64,000 nucleotides of DNA, taken from Scedosporium boydii. Taxonomy: Eukaryota; Ascomycota; Sordariomycetes; Microascales; Microascaceae. The position numbers were made by a program, and so were the translations under genes. Position 1 is the stretch's first letter. Every line of letters starts with the position of its first letter. The stretch lies in the NCBI GenBank assembly GCA_002221725.1, contig NJFT01000138.1, positions 1-64,000 of the forward strand, in the 5' to 3' direction. The notes below the pieces were generated by a model, which ran no database searches, was not told where the DNA came from, and saw only the letters and a list, made by a program, of their open reading frames with translations. Shown here piece by piece: positions 46,500 to 57,263 of the stretch.

Positions 46500-48137
46500 C
46501 GGTAATCTACATTGCTACCTCCCCCTCCGTACACTACACTACTTCGTACTTGCTCGCGGGCCTGGCCCATCATCTAAGCCGTGAGCGGTCTTTTCTGTCC
46601 CTGTCCAGTCCGTCCGCTTGTCAGTTGTGGTCGTAGTGTGTGTCGTCTGTTTCTGGTACGGGTACTCCGTCCACCACAAGTATCTTTCCCGGCCTCCTCA
46701 TTGCTCCTCTTCTTCTTTTCCCTCACACCTCCGCAAAAATAACAAAACCTTGCCTGGTCCAATCCACTCTTTTTTTCTCCTAGTTCCTCTTTTCTCACCT
46801 CACTCAACCGACCTCCTCAATTTCTCCTTCCGCGACCTTCTTTACAGAGGAGAGGAAGGTAAGACCCGACTACCTTGCCTTCAACCACCCTCGCGCATTT
46901 TCTATTCTTACCCGCTGCTCTCCTTTCTCCATCCCCCTCGTTTAACAGTCATAAGCCGACTCTCCCATTGCTCGACTTCCAGCATTCTTTCCTCGACCTG
47001 CATCTCATCGCTGACCGTACCTGCATTAGAGTTGGAGCGAGACCGAAGTGACAAGGAAGAGCAAGAACGGAACGAACTTTAAAGCCAGCAAGGAACAGGA
47101 TAGATCACGACCTCGAAAGTGTTTGTACGTTCACCAACGCTTATTCTCCCTCGCAACTGCTCTTTCATATACCTCTCAACCCCAACGACGAAGGCTGCAT
47201 ATGCCTCCGCGGACACACATATACACACAAATACACAGATATACAGCTTCTCGAAATCAACTTCAACACACGCTCCCCATACAAGAAAGAGAAGAAGAGG
47301 GGAGAAAAAAAAAAGAAGAAAAAAAAAAAAAAGAACCAAAACCTCTGTGGCACTCCGTATCCACTCGCCGCCCTAAACTCCGAGCCCCTTCGAAATTCAA
47401 AGACATCTGTCTCTCTTCATCTTGGGCCTCCCCCGCCCCCTCCAATTCACTCATCTCCCAGCACTACTACATATGCTGCCTTTTCCCTACCTACAGCCTA
47501 CCCGCCTCGCATGTCAACGTATAGCAATTCTTCTCTAACGTCCTACTCTAGGATCCCCCGGTTCAGTAGCATACATCATCGACCCAAGCTCGAGAGTATC
47601 CAGGAACTAGTAACGACTTCCTTCGTCGCCCGTCATCTTGCATCGCGCCCTCAAACGAATTACCTCGAAGGACTGCTAGGTCCAATTGGACGCTCCGGAA
47701 CCCAAGTTTGCTCTTGGTGTGGTTACTAGTTTGAACTTGTATTATTACCAGGCTTCGTCAAACGGTCGATTCTGAATTGGCTCCGAGCGGTCATCAGAAG
47801 CAGCTCTAGAAACACCGAAAAGCTGGATCTCCCCTCGATATCCGAAGTGCAGACCCGGGGTTTCCCTGACGGGCAGTACTATCCCTCCCAGATTACTGCG
47901 CGATCGGTGTATATGAGTAGTGAAAAACTGCCGTCTCTCCCTCTTCCCTATCCCCAGGCAACCTACTCGTCGGGTACGACTTCGCCCCGGGTTAGCTCCA
48001 TCGCCTCCTCCGTCAGCTCCCACGGCTCTCGGTCCTCATTCACTTCGGTAGCTTCCTCCAACGGGCCCAAGACTCCGTCCCCCACCCTGCCCATCACTTC
48101 GTCTATTCCAGGCCAGCAATACGATCATTACCCAGCG
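46500..48137 (+). promoter_or_regulatory. Probable long transcribed leader of stuA, with uORF and leader intron candidate
   Basis: The sequence is rich in CT tracts, as in fungal promoter/leader DNA. A strong donor GTAAGA sits at 46859. Possible acceptors are CTACAG at 47496 and TTACCAG at 47751, so a leader intron is likely but its end is undecided. An ATG-started upstream ORF (47511-47729, 72 codons) precedes the gene. The stuA frame itself is open from 47731 with no stop, so a longer protein starting upstream is possible. In Aspergillus nidulans stuA has overlapping transcripts with upstream ORFs in the leader; similar control here is inference. Confidence 0.45.
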
Positions 48138-50218
48138 ATGAGCCAGGCTCCTCAAGATATGTACTACCCTCAGCATATGTCTGCAGGGCAAGCCGCCCCC
48201 CCACAGACCGTCACCTCGGGCGCCATGTCTCATTACACTCATCAGCAGCCACCCTTATTACAGCCCGGCCCTGCCCAGTACCCTCCTCCCCCTCCGGCTC
48301 CTTATCCCCACCAGTATGGGTATGCCGGTGGGTTGACGTCCCCTCCCACGGCACACCCCGTGTCGGGGAACATGGGCAGCAGCGGTCTTCTTCCACCTCC
48401 CGCTCCTCTACCTGGTATTCCCGGTCAGGCTGCCGCCATGCAGAATCAGTACACCGGATTCGACACCACTGGCCAGATCGCTCCCCCGGGAATGAAACCC
48501 CGCGTTACCGCCACGCTGTGGGAAGATGAGGGAAGCCTCTGCTACCAAGTCGAGGCCCGAGGAATTTGTGTCGCCCGTAGAGAGGGTATGCCATTCCCGT
48601 CGAAGACGTCGCTCCGACCTCCCGGCATAAATACTAATCCATCTCCCAGATAACCACATGATCAACGGTACCAAGCTTCTCAATGTTGCCGGAATGACCC
48701 GTGGTCGCCGCGATGGTATCCTTAAGAGTGAGAAGGTTCGCCATGTCGTGAAGATTGGCCCGATGCATCTGAAGGGCGTGTGGTAAGTCTCTAGGCTAAT
48801 TATGTGTGCTATCCCCTTTTGTGTTTGTCCCGGCCTTGCTCATTCGATGAAGGATCCCTTTCGAGCGTGCGCTTGATTTCGCCAACAAGGAAAAGATCAC
48901 GGAGCTTTTGTATCCTTTGTTTGTTCACAACATCGGTGCGCTTTTGTACCACCCCACGAATCAGACTCGTACAAGCCAGGTCATGGCTGCCGCCGAGCGT
49001 CGCAAGCAAGAGCAGTCCCAACTTCGCGGCCCTCAGCCCACCCCCCCTGGTCTTCCCTCGATTCAACAGCACCATCATGCCATGGGATTGTCGGGGCCAC
49101 AACCCCCTCTTCCCTCACAGACGATGACGAGACCGACTCTCGAGCGCGCCCATACCTTCCCGACGCCACCAACGAGCGCATCGAGTGTGATGGGAAGCAT
49201 GGCCCCCTCGGATAACTTCCAATGGGCTCAGCAGCAGGGAATGAGCGCACCTCAAGGTACACACTCCATGTCCATTGAGACAGGTCTTAGCAACGCGCGC
49301 TCAATGCCCAATACACCAGCCACTACACCTCCCGGTACCAGCATGCAGACGATGCAGCCATATCCCTCGGCTACCCAATCCTACGATGCCTCGAGGCAAA
49401 TGTACAACCACTCGTCGACCCAGCAGTCTCCCTATCAAACGGCACCCCCCGCCCCACAAGACAGGTCTCTGTACGGTCAGCCGCCAACCTACGTTAAGAG
49501 CGAGATGGCACCACCCTCCAGCAGACCTACCGGCCCTGTTTCGTCCACGGAGCAACCCGACAATAAACCTCCTAACGGAATCCTTCAATCCGATCAGAGC
49601 GGGCAGACAGTCTCTCATGTCCCTCACGCGACTGGCGAGGATGAACAGGACCACGATCACGAAGCTGAGTACACCCACGACAGCAGTTACGATGCCAACA
49701 GGGCCTCGTACAACTACCCAGCTCCCGCTGTTGGATCGATGCCCGGCGACCATTCCCACATTGCCCCTGAAATGACAGGCTCCCCCAGTCACCCCCCTGC
49801 TTCCGGGCGTGCTACGCCCCGCAGCGCTGCTCAACCCCAGTCCTACTACCCCCAGCAGACGGGTTATGCTTCGCCGCCCCGTGTGCCATCGGCGTCGAAC
49901 AATGTGTACAATGTAATGAATAATGACCGAGGAACGGCCAGCAACGGCCCTAACGACGTTTATGCACCCCAGGCGGATATGGGCGCTTCCATGCCCAATG
50001 GATATGGCAGCCAGCCGCCCGTCATGAACGGTGGTAGTGGCGGCCTCAAGCGGCAGCGCGATGATGACGATGTTCCCCGCCCCTCGAGCGGTGGGCCTGG
50101 CATGGGTGGGCTTGACCTCAAGCGAAGGAAAACCATGATCGACTCCACTGTCCCACCTCCCACGTACGATGCCATGAACCGTCCTGGCTCTGCCATCTCG
50201 GCACAACGGCGAAGGTAA
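48138..50218 (+). CDS. stuA: APSES transcription factor StuA/ASM-1
   Basis: A nuclear DNA-binding regulator of development (conidiation, sexual development, often virulence and secondary metabolism). Exons are 48138-48585, 48650-48782 and 48853-50218, with introns of 64 and 70 nt, giving 648 residues, near the family norm. The N-terminus is rich in Pro/Gln/Tyr. The APSES domain runs about residues 118-225: [19 protein letters not shown], then [57 protein letters not shown] and [19 protein letters not shown]. Both joins fall inside this domain and restore it exactly (RRE-D-NHMING and GVW-IPFER). The C-terminal half is low complexity (Pro/Ser/Gln) and ends with a bipartite nuclear signal (LKRQRDDDD...LKRRKT). 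ATG 48138 ([14 protein letters not shown]) is preferred because it matches remembered StuA/ASM-1 N-termini. An in-frame ATG at 47913 would add 75 Ser-rich residues. Confidence 0.95.
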
Positions 50219-52022
50219 TTCTAATTCCTCTCTGGGCCAACGAACAGAACGAAGACATCTGACGCTTTGAGCTCTAGTCTCATCACATGAGGTGTGTAAT
50301 AGCACCCCATTGGATTTGACATGCCATGGCCAAATCCGAACCCAACTGGCTGCACTTTCTGCCATAAGTGCTCGGGGAAAATGGAACCAAAAACAACGAA
50401 GAAAGAGCACCGACTCTTTCTAAATAATCCGAACACACCTCGACGGTGTACGAACACTCCTTTTTGATTTTCTAGAAGTCATTTTCTACCTTGTTTCTTC
50501 TTCTATTTCTTCTTCTCCCAACCCAGGCCTCACTCCTGGGTTCCCGATCCTCGACTGATTTGAAACGATTCATGGGCATGCGACAAACACTCGATCCAAA
50601 AAACCACAAAAACGAGACGATGACGACCTTTACGACGTGTGTTGTTGCTTGTTGTCTAAAATGCCCCTGTCATGGCTGTAAACGGCTGATGAATGACGCT
50701 TTGCATGGTGGGACTTAATTTTTAAAAGACGAGGGGGAGGATAGCGATTCGATTATTTTCTTTTCTGAAGATTCGACCCTGCTCTTCTCTCGAAGCCGCT
50801 TTTCATTTGGCCTTCGAATTTTCTTGTTTTTTTTTTCCCTCTCATTTGTTCTGACGTTGATTTTCTTTTTTTTATTTTCTTTTTTTTCTTCCGTCTTATG
50901 GACGGTAGTATCAGGTCATGTACCGTGAGAGAAACGACGAGTGATGAGAGGCCGAGTTACGACGGATATCCCGACCGTTACGAGACTCGGAAGGGGGTAA
51001 TGTCTGAAATGGGGGCCCGACGATCACGACGGTGCGGCTCAACGTGGACCATGGCGACGACCACATACGCGACTGCGACACTTGTTTTTTTGTCCTTGCT
51101 CTTCCCTTGTTACGACGATCGATCTCAACTGGGAACGATTCTACTTGGCATGTACGCTAGGTAGACACGACTAAAGGCGGTTCTATTAGGGAGATGGGTG
51201 GAGGTGATAGATGTGTTCTTATGGGCTGGAGGGAAAGGTGTTGTTCTTGAGTTGGCATGTGGTGGTGGATTGCTCACACATGTCTTTTTATGACGACCTG
51301 ACGACCATTTGCTTTTCGCCGTCTTTTTTTCTCCTTGTTTGCCTTTTTATTTCTGCCAGTGTTGTTTCTGTCAAAAAGTGTGAGTGTGTGCGTGCTTGGA
51401 AATGTCTCCTTTTTTTAGGTAACGACTTAACGACGGTAAATAAAACAGATATTCAACTGAAGTTGATTCTTGGTGCATTGTTTGTTGTTTCATTGGAACA
51501 GTTTCTTTTCTCCAAATAACTTGTGTGCCCTCATTGGGTTTGCCCGGATCTGCCTGGAGCTGCTCATACAATCAAATCCACTGACTAGTAATGGCGAGCA
51601 TCGTCTGTGAAGTTGTCGATGAGAATTCCTTTCCAACCTGAACAGATGTGCGATGAGGGCCTGACAAAATGTCTTCGCAAGCTATAATACCAGTATTCCG
51701 TTAAAGTTGGATCTCCGGCACATACACAACTTAGAGGACATTTTAAAGGCATGGTAAGCGTAAGCGTAGGGAGGAGATATCTTGCTCTTGATGCCTCGCG
51801 GCCCTTCGATAACACTGTTGCTAGAATTTTCATATCCGCACTTAGGGCCATTCGGCGGGGATCTTATCCTTCGGAACCAAGATTTTTGTTTTCACTAGTT
51901 TAAGTGGACAACTTTGTCAAGACAAGGAACACGGATATATATATGATTCGTAGGCGTTTATCCGCCCGTCAATCGGTCCGTACAGACAGGACGGTTCGGC
52001 CCTCGCTATTCGGAGAGCACCT
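50219..52022. other. Convergent 3' region, no gene seen
   Basis: Between the ends of stuA (+) and the ABC transporter (-). The first 1.3 kb is T-rich with many T-runs, suiting a long stuA 3' UTR. Open frames here lack motifs. Confidence 0.55.
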
Positions 52023-55000
52023 TCACCCACCCACAACCCCCTGCCCGCCCAACACCACATCCCTCAACCTGTCCTTCTCACCGCTCTCCTCACACATCCT
52101 CCTAAACAACCCCTCCATCATCCACAACTCACCCGGCGTGCCATACTCGACGACCCTCCCGTCGGCGAGCACCAAGATGCGATCGAAATCGGCAATGGTG
52201 GACAGCCGGTGCGCAATGACGAGGAGGGTCGAGTCGGCGAAGTCCTCGCGGATCGAGCGCTGGATCGACGCGTCGGTGGCCATGTCGACGGCGCTGGTGG
52301 CTTCGTCGAGGACGATGATTTTGGGGCGGCGGATGACGGCGCGGGCGAGGCAGAGGAGTTGGCGTTGGCCTTGGGAGAGGTTGAGACCGCCTTCAGAGAT
52401 GGGGGAGGAGAGGTCTTTGAAAATGTTGGTGGTAGTTGCTGTCTCATGGGGAGAGGAAGCCTCGTCTAAGAGAGCGGGCTCGTCGTCGGGTGGGGTCAGG
52501 TGAACCCGCGCTAGGGAGTCGTGGAGCTCGGCATCGGTGTAGTGATGGAAGGGATCGAGGTTGCTTCGAACATCCCCAGAAAAGAGGACGGGATCCTGCG
52601 GGATAATGGCGAGTCGGGAACGCAAGTCGTGTAGCTTGATCTTTGAGATATCCAGACCGTCGATCCGGATGGTGCCCGACCTCGCTTCTAGGAACCGGAA
52701 TAACGCCAACGTGAGAGAGCTCTTCCCGGCGCCGGTTCGTCCTACTATACCGATGCGCTGGTTCTTTTCCACTCTGAAACTAAGACCCTTTAGGATGGGA
52801 GGAAGATCGTCGGCGTAACCGACCACGAGGTCCCGCACTTCTAGGTTTCCCTCCTGCGGCCAGGCGGCAGGGGCATCATCGCCGCCAAGCGATTCGGTGG
52901 GCAGCTCGCTATATTCAACGATTCTCTCAGCTGCGTTCATGGTCAGCTCGACGTTCGAATAGTTACGAATAGTCCACATAAAGGCGCCCGAGAATTCCAG
53001 GGCAAACGTCAGTGCGAAACCGGCAAGGGCTGGGTCCATGTCTGTGGTGAGGAGGACGAGAATGGTCACGAAGACGGCGAACATGGATCCTATCACCGCC
53101 ATGTGCCAGCCCAGCCATCGATTGAACAACCTCAGGTACCACGTCGCTGCCGCGTAGTCGTCCATCCTCTTGTGCATTCTCTCAATGTAGACCTTTGATT
53201 TGCCGAATCCTCGGATCGTCGTTACGCCGGTTAAGGCCGATCCGAATTGCTCGAATACGGGCGATTTGGCCGTGCTCTCTAGCCGCTTTGCCGGCCGGGC
53301 GGCACGGAGGTAGAGGACGGCGTATCGAAGACTTAGAGTGAGAAGGACGGCAGCGAATGGGATGATATATGGCGAGACGAATAGACTAAGTAAGCGTTAG
53401 TAGTGTTAGAAAAAGCCACCATGTAGGAAAGTGGGAAGAAGAGAAGAAGGGAGGATCTTTTACCCTGCCACAACCACGCCGAGAAGATTGAGGAATGCGC
53501 TGGCCCCATATCCAAGCTGATTCGCCATCGAAGAATCAACGACGTTGAAATCGGCCGTGAATCTATTGATGATGCGCCCAGCTTTGGCGTGAAATGTTAG
53601 CTAGATATCCCATGGTAGACTCGGCCGTTCCATGTTAGATGTGAAGTCATGGATCTTTGTGGTTATGCTTAAACTGTTGGCACTTACTAGGGACTGTGTC
53701 TAGCCAGCGAATCGGAGATCGAAGGATCGCGAAATTCATCTTCGAAAACAACCTTCTGGATGCTGCTATTGAGCCAAGATAGAGGAAAAAGAACCGGAGA
53801 GTCCCCACGATACACGCGGCTACTGAAAGTAGAACGTAGATACCGAGATAGAATCGAAGGTCGCGTCCCTTCTCGTTGAGGTCGGCGATGCCCGTAAAAT
53901 GGATATCTGACTGCTGGATTTCAAGAACATAAGCATGTTTCTCCTCATAAGTACTTGTCCAAATACGGAGCCACCATGCTCGACCTGTTCAGAATATGTA
54001 TCAGCCCCAGTCCTGCATGGGGAGCGTCGGATGCATTGCACTCTTCTCACCTATGGCCAAAGCCTGCACGATAAGAAATACCAAGAGAATGAATGGCCAG
54101 AAGGACCACCCGCCACTAGCTTTGAGATAAGCCGCGTAAACGTGATGTTTCACGGATCCTTTCTCTCTTTTCTCCTCTTCGACGAAACGCCGGGGTTTGG
54201 CCTTCGCGTTGGTCTTCCCGGTTTCCTCATGAACAATATAGGTACTGGTTTCTGAGGACGATGGGGCGTTGTCGCCGAGGCATTCCGTTTGCTCGAGCTG
54301 CTCGCCACTCAGGCTCTCGTTTAGTCGCCCATTCGTAGGAGAACCTGTTAGTGGACCCGCGCTCAAGACCTTGTTATTGGCCAGCTCGACAAGGTACTGT
54401 GCATTCGGTCTGCAGAGCGCGACGTGGTGAGTCGCAAGAATGCGGGTTCTCCCTTCACTTAGTTCCCCGGTCAATGCTTGCTCCAAGATATGCCTCCCAA
54501 CATGAGTATCGACGGCGCTAAAGATGTCGTCGAGAACTAAAATCTCAGCCCTGCTATATAGCGCACGGCATAGCGTTACTCGCCATCTTTGACCGCCACT
54601 TATATTGATACCATTAGCACCGATCTCCGTGCCATCGCCATCGGGCATCACATCAAGGTCCTTTTCCAAAGCGCAAGCCTCAATGGCATTGTTATAACGC
54701 TCCTCGTTAAACGGCAAGCCGAACAGGATGTTCTCTTTAACGCTAGCATTTTCGATCCATGGTATCTGAGCGACGTAAGCAATGGAGCCGGGAATGATCC
54801 AGTTTGATTCGAGGGCCATGTCGTCATATCGGTTCCTATGGGCCACAGTTTTCGGGGTGGTGATAGTGCCAGCTAGGACATCGCACTCGCCAAGTATAGC
54901 TGATAGCAATAAAGACTTCCCGCTGCCTGTGGGACCTGAAATTATGGACAGCTGGCCCTTGGGAAAGGATATGTTGACATCTTCCAGAGTAGAGTGGTCG

Positions 55001-57263
55001 GAGTGAGCACTGTCGTCTGAGGGCCACGATATGGAAGCATAATTGAATGAGATGGTGCTGCCATCTGTGGTGACATTCTTTAGTTCGGGTGCTTTCAGAT
55101 ATTCGTCAAGGCGCTTCAAGGAAATCCACGAATCCAAAAGAGCCATAGTAAGTTCCTTCATGGCCTCGACGTTAGCGAGCCCGGCCCATAAGGTAATGGG
55201 ACTTTAGAAATTTTGGCTCTTACAGGAACGAATGCCAACGTAGCTTCCAGGCTTTTGAACACCCCGAGACTGACTAGACGAGCAGTTAGCGAGCGTTTGT
55301 CGACCAAAGGAACAAAATAACACAAACCAAAAGCTACCGACGGGGTAAGAATCCCGTTGATCTTAGCATAGGCGGCAAGAGAAACAGCGGCCAGGAGAAT
55401 GGGGCTTGTAATCCAGCAGCCCACCAGGATCGTGTTGCTGGTAAAGACGTCCCAGACACAGGACAGCTCCTTCGAACGCACGCCGTTAATCCTAGCCTCC
55501 CACTGAGGCTCGAGGGCTGAGAACTTGATCTGCCGTATTCCTTGCAAAGCCTCATTAATAACGCTGAGCTTCTCATCTCGGGTCTTCATGAGTCTCTTCT
55601 GTGCCGCGGCATATCGTCTAGAAAAGAAGGTATTAACTGGTATGATGGCAAGCATAGCTGAGAACCCGAAAAGCAATGGTATCCAGCCGAGGAGTTCCAC
55701 GAGGAAAGTTAGAGATACCACCAGTTTGAGGACCGCGCCGGGAAGGTATTGGTTAGTAGTGCTGTTCACAACATCGTGTAAGTGCACGCCCTCCAATATA
55801 CCCTCGCATAGTTGACTCGACCTACCAAAAATCCGCTACTCGCTTGGCATCGACGCCGATTAGGTTCATAGTACTTTGCCTCGTCTTTTTAATTTGTTCA
55901 TCTTCCTCCGAATTCCGGTTCGAAACTATTCTCTTGGATGTGCTGGGTCCTTCTGTCGATTTGGCAGGGGCGGCGGCATCTTGCGAAGTGGCACAGTTCA
56001 AATTGGACGGTCTCGAGGTGCCGCCACCACCGCTCTTCACATCTTTCCGCTTCATGGCCTTCTCAAACACCAGCTGCGAGAGCTGGCTACGAACAGGAAT
56101 GGCCAAGTCTCCCCAGGAGAGCCATATCAGGAAGCTGTCGACCCACTATACACACCCGTGTTATCGGCTGAATACAACATCAAGACGTCGTATCAATGAT
56201 TGATCACATAGCATGCTAAGAGCGCATGACATGGTGGGACGCCTATAGGAGAGGGTGCTACTTACCGCTTGCATTACCAGCGCCAATCCGAGCCAGAAGA
56301 CCCAAGTCCAAATACCCACGCCAAGTGGCTCGAGACGCCGTCGTTCGAGAATGCGAAGGAGCTGTAGAATGACCCATTGGGGAGCCAAGTTCAGAACGGA
56401 CTGTAGCAGAGTCAAGGACCACTGCAGAGAAAAGGCTCTCCTGTGCGCGAGGATCAGGGCAACCCATAATGGCCGTAGGCTATAGTCCTGCCGATTCCAC
56501 ACAGCGGTGACGTCCGCGGTCCGAACTGAATGACCCGGGCGTGGCAGATCATGCATATCTAAATTATTCTTTTTCACAGCCAGGGCTAGGAGGTCAGTCG
56601 CCCAGCTCCAGGTGAATCGGCGCAAAGCCGAGGCGGCAAATTGCCGGTCAACAAGATGGCCATCGTAAAAGACGTCGGGCCGGCGGGGGATGGTCAGATT
56701 CGAGACGCCCAGGCATGCGATCAATACGAGTTGAGCGGCTTGGAGCGCAAAGAGTTTTGGTTGTTCATCAAAGAAGCGCCCGAAATCCGTGTTACTGGGC
56801 GCAAATAGAAGAAACACGCAAGACAGGAGTAAATAGAGACCTCTTCGATAGGTGGAAAGAGGTCTCCTCGCCACGGCGGTGCCGAGTGCTTGCACAAGAA
56901 GAAGACACTTTGACGGTTGTCAGCGGGCATCGTCTATCAATATGCCCTTGCGGCGAAATAGCTTCATACCCAGGAAGCTACATTGAGCCAGCCTTCTATC
57001 CATACGTCATGGATATGGCGTGGTCGGTGGACGGCTAGTACTATTGATAAAGCAGATCCGACGAGGGAGAAGATGAGAATAAGCGCTTTCGGGATTGTCG
57101 TTGAATAAGCAGCAATGGCTTCCGGAGGGCTGCTGCCATCTTCATCTTGATAAAACGACAACCTGTCATTCCTACGTCGTGCTTGCAACAGAACACTTTT
57201 CGCAGCAGGCAAAGAGCACAGCGCGATGAGGCCGAGGCTAATACCCGCAGCGACGAGGGTCAT
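52023..57263 (-). CDS. ABC transporter, subfamily C (MRP-like)
   Basis: Full-length exporter of about 1561 residues. Exons: 57263-56970, 56907-56266, 56145-55826, 55761-55224, 55164-54051, 53984-53688, 53581-53464, 53385-52023. All frames join cleanly, for example NVASW-CLLLVQ, VADF-C-TTNQYLPGA, DTVP-T-GRIINRF and VVVA-G-LFVSP. An N-terminal membrane region (TMD0-like) comes first. It is followed by TMD1, NBD1 (Walker A GPTGSGKS about 675, signature ISGGQ about 786, Walker B ILVLDD), TMD2 and NBD2 (GRTGAGKS about 1323, LSQGQ about 1444, IIVLDEATSAVD, His in IAHRLST about 1500). NBD1 has Asp where NBD2 has the catalytic Glu, the usual ABCC asymmetry. Such pumps move drugs, toxins or glutathione conjugates across the plasma or vacuolar membrane; the substrate here is unknown. 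The start is uncertain: a possible upstream exon begins at the minus-strand ATG near 57350 and could splice to CAG just before the chosen start. Confidence 0.92.

Larger units (their letters stand above)
22790..47490. other. About 25-kb tract without a recognisable protein gene
   Basis: I examined the open frames on both strands. The longest reach roughly 180 codons, overlap one another, often lack an ATG, and show no motif, signal peptide or domain. No base bias suggesting RIP-mutated repeats is obvious, and no transposon remains are recognised. The tract holds most copies of the dispersed word TACGAAGTA/TACTTCGTA, four of the six ATCAATTGAT palindromes, several short tandem repeats, poly-A runs (25315-25333, 41766-41793) and pyrimidine-rich patches. 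It ends at the stuA leader. It may be regulatory DNA for stuA, may carry non-coding RNA genes, or may hold small or highly split genes that reading by eye misses. The right-hand end (about 46500-47490) is pyrimidine-rich and probably transcribed as stuA leader. Confidence 0.55.

Noticed and set aside
23255..46548. Resemblance of the TACTTCGTA word to the arms of loxP
   Set aside because: Only about eight bases match and there is no paired arm with an 8-bp spacer in the required inverted layout; no recombinase gene is present.
49301..50410. 369-codon open frame on the minus strand opposite stuA
   Set aside because: It mirrors the low-complexity Pro/Ser/Gln codons of the real gene; the predicted protein is arginine- and valine-rich with no domain, while the plus strand holds conserved StuA sequence.
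2023..57263. A secondary-metabolite cluster linking the acyl-CoA synthetase, oxidoreductase and ABC transporter
   Set aside because: The genes are tens of kilobases apart with unrelated genes between, and there is no polyketide or peptide synthase, P450 or pathway regulator.
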